From Bianquea renquensis (GTDB lineage Bacteria; Bacillota; Clostridia; Lachnospirales; Bianqueaceae): DNA of 64,000 nucleotides. The notes below the pieces were generated by a model that saw nothing but the letters and a program-made list of their open reading frames with translations, did not search any database and was not told where the DNA came from. Both the position numbers and the translations under genes were made by a program. The stretch covers positions 1 to 64,000 of the forward strand of contig NZ_JACRSQ010000017.1 in the NCBI RefSeq assembly GCF_014384895.1. The letters are read 5' to 3'. The stretch's first letter is position 1, and every line of letters starts with the position of its first letter. Of this stretch, positions 54,414 to 62,100 are shown piece after piece.

Positions 54414-56561
54414 ATGCAAACAACACAGAAACGGCAGGAAGCGGAGACATGGGCGCAGGCGCTGCTTGATCAGATGACCATAGAAGAAAAAGCTGGACAG
54501 TTGGCGGCCTTTTTCCCCAATGGAAATAAACGTTTGGGAATCCCTCATATGCAGCACGGAGAATGCCTTCACGGTATGGTGGCGGACCGCGCCACGTCCT
54601 TTCCCCAGGCGCTGGCACTGGGTTGCATGTGGGATCCAGAGCTGGTAGAGGAAGTCGCATCCATCGTGGCTAAGGAGGCGCGGGCTTTGGGAGTTCATCA
54701 CTGCTTTGCCCCGATGCTAGGCGTTGTCCGGGATCCGCGGTGGGGAAGAATACAGGAGGCGTACGGTGAGGACACGTATCTAGTGACCAGAACGGGTGTA
54801 GCATTCTGCAAGGGATTGCAGGGGATGGGTGAGGAACGGCTAAATCGGGATCACATCATTGCCACATTGAAGCATTTGGTAGCTGACGGGGAGCCGGAGG
54901 CGGGGCTGAACGGCGCCGCTATGGAACTGTCCGAACGTAAACTTCGAGAGATCCATCTGCCCCCCTTTGAGGCCTGTATCAAGGAGGCACAAGCGGCATC
55001 CATCATGCCAGCGCACCATGCGCTCAATGGAATCCCTTGCCACGCCAATTCTCACCTGATTGAGGATATCTGCCGTCAAGAATTCGGGTTTGAGGGCATG
55101 ATTGTATCGGACAACGGGGACATTCGGAAGCTGTACACGACCATGAAGGTCTGTTCCTCCCTGGAGGAAAGCGCAAAATTAGCTATGGATGCCGGCGTCG
55201 ATACGGAGCTGGCATGGTTGATCCCCTGGAATGAAAATCGGATCTATGGTCCCGCGCTGATTCAAGCGGTGAAGGATGGCCTTGTCTCCATGGAGCAGCT
55301 GGACACTGCTGTCCGGCGTGTGCTGCTCTTTAAATATGAGATGGACCTGCTCCATGACCCTTGCGCAAAGCCGGAGCAGGAATCTCTGGAAGCCTGCTAT
55401 CAAAACGTAGAAGGGGATGCGCATGTGTCTCTAGCGGGTAAAACCGTGTATTATGGAACGAAGAGGGACGATGTGGAGGAGGTCCTTCAGAATCCTCAAC
55501 ATGACGCAATAGCGCTAAAGGCAGCGCAAAAAGCGATTGTGTTGCTCAAGAATCAGAATGCACTGTTGCCCCTGAATGTATCGGCGCTACAGACCATTGC
55601 GGTTCTCGGTCCCAACAGTGATCGGGTGCTCTTGGGCAATTATGCGACGGCAAAGCCACGCCACTATGTATCCGTACTGGAGGGAATTCGCCGCTACGTT
55701 GGCCGCTCCGTTCAGGTCTTGACAAGTCAGGGATGCGACCCGGATACATATCTCGCGGTGGATATCCCGGAGGCAGTAGCCTGCGCGCGCAAGGCGGACG
55801 TTGCAATCCTGGTTGTGGGCGGCAATGAGATTACCTGCATGGAAAATCAGGATGTGGATGATCTAAACCTGAAAGGGGATCAGCAACAGTTGATTGAGGC
55901 CGTGTACGAGACTGGTACACCGGTGGTCATGGTTCTACTGGACGGACGTCCGTCCTCCATTGAATGGGCCGATCAGCACATCCCAGCAATCCTAGAAGGG
56001 TTTTACCTAGGGCAGGAGTGCGGGACCGCGCTGGCGAACGTGCTCTTTGGAGAGTATAATCCTGGGGGTAAATTGTCCGTCACTGTACCACGCAATGTAG
56101 GGCAGATTCCCTGCTATTATAATAAACTGATACCGGGCCGCGCGCCGGATTATTATCAGTCGCCTGTCAAACCCTTATATCCCTTTGGATATGGACTCAG
56201 CTACACCCGCTTCAGCATCCACGATCTGAGGGTCGTCTCCTGCGATCCCACCGTTGAAGAGGATGTCCAGCTTGCGGTGGAGATCACCAACATTGGAGCG
56301 CGCGCCGGAGAGGAAGTTGTCCAGCTGTATGTGCGGGACGAGATTTCGTCCCTCGTGCGGCCGGAGAAGGAGCTTAAAGGATTCCGACGGGTCTTTCTGG
56401 AGGCGGGAGAGACAAGGACCCTCTCCTTCACGCTGAAAAACCGCGATCTGGCATTCTGGATGGATGGCAGATGGGTGGTGGAGCCCGGCGAATTCACAGT
56501 CACGGCCGGCAACAGCAGCGCGGACGAGCAAGCCCGCTGCACCTTTGCCGTGAGAGGATAG
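54414..56561 (+). CDS. Glycoside hydrolase family 3 beta-glycosidase
   Basis: A 715-residue enzyme without signal peptide, so it acts inside the cell on imported oligosaccharides. The GH3 TIM barrel includes the substrate-binding KHLVADG (the usual KHF) and the catalytic nucleophile D233 in GMIVSDNGDI. The alpha/beta sandwich domain follows (from about 380), then a fibronectin III-like domain (about 610-710). Probably a beta-glucosidase or beta-xylosidase; specificity cannot be told. GACAGGAGGAAGGTAAAGG precedes the ATG. Confidence 0.92.
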   Translation: MQTTQKRQEAETWAQALLDQMTIEEKAGQLAAFFPNGNKRLGIPHMQHGECLHGMVADRATSFPQALALGCMWDPELVEEVASIVAKEARALGVHHCFAPMLGVVRDPRWGRIQEAYGEDTYLVTRTGVAFCKGLQGMGEERLNRDHIIATLKHLVADGEPEAGLNGAAMELSERKLREIHLPPFEACIKEAQAASIMPAHHALNGIPCHANSHLIEDICRQEFGFEGMIVSDNGDIRKLYTTMKVCSSLEESAKLAMDAGVDTELAWLIPWNENRIYGPALIQAVKDGLVSMEQLDTAVRRVLLFKYEMDLLHDPCAKPEQESLEACYQNVEGDAHVSLAGKTVYYGTKRDDVEEVLQNPQHDAIALKAAQKAIVLLKNQNALLPLNVSALQTIAVLGPNSDRVLLGNYATAKPRHYVSVLEGIRRYVGRSVQVLTSQGCDPDTYLAVDIPEAVACARKADVAILVVGGNEITCMENQDVDDLNLKGDQQQLIEAVYETGTPVVMVLLDGRPSSIEWADQHIPAILEGFYLGQECGTALANVLFGEYNPGGKLSVTVPRNVGQIPCYYNKLIPGRAPDYYQSPVKPLYPFGYGLSYTRFSIHDLRVVSCDPTVEEDVQLAVEITNIGARAGEEVVQLYVRDEISSLVRPEKELKGFRRVFLEAGETRTLSFTLKNRDLAFWMDGRWVVEPGEFTVTAGNSSADEQARCTFAVRG

Positions 56562-56581
56562 AGGGCTTTCAAGCAATGTAA

Positions 56582-56625
56582 AAAACAGGAGGGACTCCAC
56601 CGTCTGGCGGGTGTCTCTCCTGTTT
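56582..56625. terminator. Bidirectional terminator between GH3 and mscL
   Basis: AAACAGGAGGGAC pairs with GTCTCTCCTGTTT (one extra mismatch region), flanked by A and T runs on both sides. It serves the two convergent genes. Confidence 0.85.
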
Positions 56626-56641
56626 TCCATATGTAGAGAAA

Positions 56642-57085
56642 TCACAGATCCGGCGTCTCGTCAGCGGCGGACTCCGTCTCGCTGAGCATGGATGTGCAGT
56701 GGCCACAGCGCGTGGCAGCTATCGGAATCTCGCTGAGACAGTAGGGGCAGACCTTCACTGTCGGGACCACAGGCGCGGCGGGTTTTTTATGGAGAGACGC
56801 CAATTTGTTTATGCCCTTGATGAGCAAGAAAATCAAGAAGGCCAACAAAACAAAATTGACAACGGCCGTGATGAAAGCACCGTATCGGACTTCAACGCCG
56901 TTGACCGTAAAGGCGAGCATACTAAAATCCGTCTTGACAAATAGGCCCACCAGCGGGGAGAGCACATCCTCAGTCAGGGATTTGACGATGTCCTGGAAGG
57001 CGGCGCCGATCATGACGCCCACGGCTAGATCCATGACATTGCCGCGAAGCGCGAAGGTTTTAAACTCCTGAAGAAATTTTTTCAT
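56642..57085 (-). CDS. mscL: Large-conductance mechanosensitive channel with zinc-ribbon tail
   Basis: A 147-residue MscL channel that opens under membrane stretch to release solutes. TM1 follows the typical start (LQEFKTFALRGNVMDLAVGV, MIGAAFQDIVKSL) and TM2 is FITAVVNFVLLAFLIFLLI. After TM2 the usual charged helix is followed by a Cys4 ribbon (VCPYCLSEIPIAATRCGHCT), not found in classical MscL. The start at 57085 follows GAAAGGAAGATACCG; upstream in-frame ATG codons are unsupported. Confidence 0.94.
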   Translation of the reverse strand: MKKFLQEFKTFALRGNVMDLAVGVMIGAAFQDIVKSLTEDVLSPLVGLFVKTDFSMLAFTVNGVEVRYGAFITAVVNFVLLAFLIFLLIKGINKLASLHKKPAAPVVPTVKVCPYCLSEIPIAATRCGHCTSMLSETESAADETPDL

Positions 57086-57128
57086 CGGTATCTTCCTTTC
57101 AAATTGAGTGGATGCTGTAGATCGAAGG

Positions 57129-58004
57129 TCACTGTGGAATTTCGATAAAATTGCTCCATACATGCTTGCCATTGGCGTCAATGCCTTCTACGCGCACGTG
57201 ATGATCTGTGGAGTTAATTTTATATTGGCTGTGGGTGATATGGTCCCCCAGCTGGACCCGATTGCCTGCGAAGAAGGTGTCACTGTAAAAGATGACGGAA
57301 CAGAGAGGGGAGGAATCCACGTGAAGAGTAAAGGTCGTCTCATCCAATGTAATCTGGTGGAGTTCAGGCCCCTGGGTGGAGTAGTAACGGTTCTCCTCAA
57401 TGCCTTTGCGAATGGATGCCCAAGTATTATCGGGCGCCTGTACCATGATATACCCTCTAAATGCATCCCGCTCGTACCAATGCGTATCGTCAGTGGCAAA
57501 CAATCGCTTCATGATCCCATTGGCCGCCAGGACATCGGCGTAATCGCTATAATATCCACGTCCGCTGTAATACTCGGAAACCCCGTTATAGATTTCAATT
57601 CCGTCGTAGCCCGACAGTTCTTGAAGGCTTTCATGGGTCATCAGCGACCAGCCCGGGTGGGCGACAATGGATAGACCGCCTGCGCCGTGGATGGCGTCCA
57701 AGATTTGCTGCGGAGTTGCCGCCGGGTCCTGAACCACCTCCCGCTCCAAACCGATCCCTAGAATATGGTAGGCGATATTGGGCGACATATAATTCCGGTC
57801 AAATTCCGTTCCCGGGATAACGCGCAGTCCATTTTTTTCAGCGGGTGGACAATATTTCCGGTGATCTGTGATGGCAAGGAAATCATAGCCCTGCCCGCGA
57901 TAAAGCGCGATGGCTTCCTCCACTGTTTTTCTTCCATCCGACAGAGTCGTGTGCGTGTGAAGATTCCCCTTTTGCCAAGGGCACGACGAGTCAAAAATAT
58001 TCAT
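57129..58004 (-). CDS. PHP-domain phosphoesterase
   Basis: A 291-residue protein of the polymerase/histidinol-phosphatase fold. Metal ligands include GNLHTHTTLSDGR (H16, H18), FLAITDHRKY (D and H), SIVAHPGW and TDDTHWYE. A C-terminal beta region (about 210-291) differs from the N-terminal beta domain of the PHP protein at 25001. The start at 58004 is chosen by position; AAGGAGC lies 13 bases upstream, a long spacing. Substrate unknown. Confidence 0.82.
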   Translation of the reverse strand: MNIFDSSCPWQKGNLHTHTTLSDGRKTVEEAIALYRGQGYDFLAITDHRKYCPPAEKNGLRVIPGTEFDRNYMSPNIAYHILGIGLEREVVQDPAATPQQILDAIHGAGGLSIVAHPGWSLMTHESLQELSGYDGIEIYNGVSEYYSGRGYYSDYADVLAANGIMKRLFATDDTHWYERDAFRGYIMVQAPDNTWASIRKGIEENRYYSTQGPELHQITLDETTFTLHVDSSPLCSVIFYSDTFFAGNRVQLGDHITHSQYKINSTDHHVRVEGIDANGKHVWSNFIEIPQ

Positions 58005-58151
58005 CTTTTTCCAGACAGCTCCTTCCAGATAAACCAATCTAGGTGTATTATACGGCAGACTTCACGAAAAAGCAAGCTGCGAAAATAAGTGGTGGCGGTT
58101 CTGTCTGGGAGATGTTGTAAACCATATCGCCGCACCAGTTGCAATTCGTGC

Positions 58152-58236
58152 TTGACAATAGAACAAGAAGTGCTATAATAGTCCGTGGTTAGCATAGCCT
58201 AACTGGGCTGTGTGCGAAAAGGTTAGTTATAACTAA
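58152..58236 (+). promoter_or_regulatory. Promoter with two metal-repressor-like boxes
   Basis: TTGACA (58152) and TATAAT (58174) are 16 bp apart. Directly downstream lie GTTAG-6-CTAAC (58188-58203) and the perfect dyad TTAGTTATAACTAA (58223-58236). These resemble boxes of DtxR/IdeR-type iron or manganese repressors, so the cohesin/protease operon may respond to metal supply; this is an inference. The leader runs on to 58300 without a recognised riboswitch. Confidence 0.6.
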
Positions 58237-58300
58237 TAAGAGGATTTGCCGAAGACAGACTCACTGCGGATCCTACAGACAAATAAGAAAGGACAGGGGA

Positions 58301-59128
58301 ATGAAAAGACAGAAGCTTTTTTTACATGTAGTGCTGTTCGCGGTCCTGATGGTAGCATCAGCGTCAGGATATGTATTTGCGGACCCTGCAAATGCATTTG
58401 ACATGCAATTTGATAAAGCTCAGGTAAAGACAGGCGACATTGTGAGCGGCAAGATCTACACGGAGTCGGGCCATATTACCAATGGAACCCTTCGCATGAC
58501 CTACGATGATGCCCATTTACAGTTGCTAAGAGCAGAGAAATCTGCGGGGCAGGAAAAAACCTATGCCTCTGTAAATACAACGGTTCCAGGGGTAATCGTT
58601 GTGGCCTTCGCCAGCGAAGCCCCGATCCCTGTTGGAGATTTCATCCAGCTGGAGTTTCAGGTTCGAGAGAATCTGTCCACATCGGATGTGATACAGATCT
58701 CCATGGACGCATCCGAAACCTATGATGAAAACAATCAAACCGTCCAATCGGAGATCGCGAATACATACTTAACCGTGGCTGGCGGTACCGGCGTGATTCC
58801 GGAAGAGCCAGGCAAGGATGGCGATTCAAGCGATTCACAGGGAGATGACAAAAACTCATCTGCGAATTCTGACACAGACCAGTCCAGTGACAATGGGGAC
58901 CACCAGAGTTCCGATGGTCAGGAAAATAGCGGACAGGATAGCAAGGGCAGTGAGAGCGAAGCTAGTACAAACAGTCAGGGTGGAACAGACGCTGACAGTG
59001 CCGGCTCGTCGGCCAGGACAGGTGATACAGCACCGCTGTGGACTGTATCGGTGCTGGCTGTGGTCAGTATCATTGCCGTGACCGTCATTGTAAAGAGAAG
59101 GGCAGGTGCAAAGAATGAGACGAAGTAA
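58301..59128 (+). CDS. Surface-anchored cohesin-like protein
   Basis: A 275-residue exported protein. A signal peptide ends near FADPANA (residue 30). Residues 33-160 resemble a cohesin domain: FDMQFDKAQVKTGDIVSGKI, then LRMTYDDAHLQLLRAEKSAG, a VVAFASEAPIPVGDFIQLEF strand and a closing ANTYLTVAGG. A Ser/Asp/Gly-rich linker (about 165-235) leads to ARTGDTAPLW, a hydrophobic helix and KRRAGAK, a sortase- or membrane-anchor pattern. The stop overlaps the protease start by 14 bases, so the two form an operon. Cohesin identity is judged by pattern only. Confidence 0.72.
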   Translation: MKRQKLFLHVVLFAVLMVASASGYVFADPANAFDMQFDKAQVKTGDIVSGKIYTESGHITNGTLRMTYDDAHLQLLRAEKSAGQEKTYASVNTTVPGVIVVAFASEAPIPVGDFIQLEFQVRENLSTSDVIQISMDASETYDENNQTVQSEIANTYLTVAGGTGVIPEEPGKDGDSSDSQGDDKNSSANSDTDQSSDNGDHQSSDGQENSGQDSKGSESEASTNSQGGTDADSAGSSARTGDTAPLWTVSVLAVVSIIAVTVIVKRRAGAKNETK

Positions 59129-62100
59129 ACGGCGGTTTGGCGATAGAATTCTTGGGATTCTTTTGACTTTTACAATTTGCTTCAGCGGGTCTAGCGGCCT
59201 AGCCTTTGGAGCAGAACAGCCAGATACGGATGGCTTTATGGCACCTGGGGCGGCGTCAACCGCTGATACAGAAAGCGATGCATTGGATGTTTATTATAAG
59301 GATACCGCAGAGCAGAGTGTTGGACAGGTCATCGGCAGCGCTGACTTCACAGAAGTTGACGGGTCCGATTCATCCCGCATAGACGGATTTCGCAAAGAGC
59401 TGGAAGCGGAAAAACCGGTGGAGGACGCCGAAATTTCAGATGATGAGATCGTCAATGCCATTCTCGTGCTAGATTCAAAATCCTTGCTGGAAAGAGGATA
59501 TGAGGCTTCCGAGATTCCGGAAAATTTTTGGGCCGGGTTGATGGAATTTTGGATGAATCAAAAGCAGAACAATGTGGCGGATGAAGTGCAGAATACCTTT
59601 GAGGATATAACCATTACCTATTATTACACCATCGGTATTTGTGGCATTGGCATTACCACGCCATACAAAAATATCAATGGCCTAAAAGAGCTGGACGGCG
59701 TCCAGGATGTAATCCTATCCCCCCTCTACGAGGTACCGGGGGCGGATGAGTCGAACAACATTATTGGGGCGACGGCCGCCTGGCAGGAGACAGGATATAC
59801 CGGTAAGGGCACAAAGATCGCCATTATTGATACCGGGCTAGATCTGGATCACCCAAGCTTTCAGGGCGGGGACGAGTTCGAGACCACGGCAGATTCCCTG
59901 ACGGTTGAGAAAGTCGACAACGTTCTCAAGGATTTAAATGTATCCTCTGTCCAGGAGGGGATTACGGCTGAAAAGTTGTATCGAAGCAACAAAGTGCCAT
60001 TCGCCTTTAACTATATTGACGCCTCCCTGCGAGTGGACCACAATGACGCCAACGGCTCCGATCACGGGACCCATGTGGCCGGTATTGCGGCGGCAAACAA
60101 GATCAGCACCACATCCATCAGCGGCGTGGCACCGGATGCGCAGCTCGTCATTATGAAGGTTTTCGGCAACCGGGGCGGGGCTTACTTTAGTGACATAATG
60201 GCGGCAATGGAGGATGCCATCCGGCTAGGGTGTGATTCCATCAATATCAGCATTGGTTCCGCGGCAGGGTTTACCAACGATGAGGAGGAGATACAGGAAG
60301 TCTTTGCGCGGATCTGCGATACGGACGTGGTGGTTGCCGTTGCGGCGGGGAATGATTATAATGCAGCCTATGGAAATCCGACGGGAACCAATTATAACCT
60401 GACGTCCAATCCGGACAATGGGCTTGTCACATCCCCGGGCGTTTACACAAATGCGACGACAGTGGCCAGTATGGACAATGCGTCGGAGTTCTTCACAGTA
60501 GGCCAAAAGAATATTACCTTCAACGATTCAGCCCAGACCGATGGAACGGCCTTTATGAAAAATTTTGCAGGTGGCCAAGAGATCCCGTTTGCTGTAGTCG
60601 GCAACTATGGAGCCGAAGTGGAGGATTTTGAGGAGGCCGAAGTCAACGGCAAAATCGCTCTCGTCCAGCGCGGCGGCGGAATTACCTTTATGAAAAAGCA
60701 GGAAAACGCACAGGCGGCCGGCGCGGTGGGGGTCATCGTGTACAATAGCGTGGATGGCACAACGTCCATGAAAATCAATGACGGCGAGGGGTACATTCCG
60801 TGTATTTCCATCTCCAAGATTCTGGGGGAATACATGATCGAACAGTACTACAATGGCACCACAACACTCACCATCGGCATAGGAAGAACGGAGGACGCCC
60901 TCAAGATGAGTACATTCTCGTCCTGGGGGACAACCTCATCTCTAAATCTAAAACCGGATCTCACCGCCGTCGGAGGCAATGTCCTCTCAACCACAGACGG
61001 GGGACTGTATGGAACAAAGACGGGTACTTCCATGGCCTCCCCCCAGATTGCGGGCGCGGCGGCTTTAGTCAAGCAGTATTTGAGAGATCAGTGCCCGGAG
61101 CTGTCGGAAGGGGAGATTCATGCGAGAACAAATCAGCTTCTGTTAAGCACCGCCATTCCATGCAGGGAAGACAACGGTACGGAGTATTCCCCGAGAAAGC
61201 AGGGAGCCGGTCTCGTCAATGTGGGAAACGCGCTGGGAACGGAGGCGTATCTCAGTGTGGAATCCCAAAGCGGGCAGAGGCCCAAGGTGGAACTGTGGGA
61301 TGATCCGCAGAAGACAGGAAGCTACCAGTATTCTTTCACGGTCTCCAATATGACGGAGGACTCCCTGGCCTACCTTCTCTCCAACTCCCTTCTGACCAAC
61401 GGGTACAGGGCGGAGACAGACGAAAACGGGGAAACCTATGATCTGCTCAGTGAGAGCGACATGGCGCTGAGCGGTACCACCTCCTTTGACAGCGCCGCCA
61501 TGGGCTACTATTATGATGTGGATGATGACAAAGAGGTGGATACCCGGGATATCAGAACCCTGATGCTCCGGGAAACCTACAGCAACCGAGAGGCCGCCAT
61601 GGCGGATCTTGATCAGGATGGCGATCTCTGCGACGACCAGGATATAATGCTGTTTCTCGATAATCTCTCTGGGCTGAAAGAAGACCTGGAGCTCGACCGA
61701 GAGGCGCTGATTGTCCCGGGAAATGAAACGGCCACAGTCAATGTCAAAATTGATCTGACCGAGGATCAGAAGGTGGCTTTCGATCAGCGGTATCCCAACG
61801 GTATCTACGTGGAAGGATTTACGTATCTCAATTCCCTCAATGAGGACGGCATCGGACTATCCCTGCCATATCTGGGATTTTACGGGGATTGGGCCCAAGC
61901 TCCCATATTTGACGCCCATGACCATTATTATGAGACAGAGGGAAAAGTTAACTCGTATGGGACGTACCTGTGGACGGAGGAATCCATCTTAGGTGTCAAT
62001 CCGTACGTAGAGACAGGATACGATGCTGCTCACAATGCGATTTCCGACATGAACACCCTGGATGTGTTGGAGAGCGCACTGCTGCGCAATGTCAAGAATC

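Noticed and set aside
58181..58300. A riboswitch in the leader of the cohesin gene
   Set aside because: No known riboswitch core was recognised; the visible dyads are better explained as protein-binding boxes.
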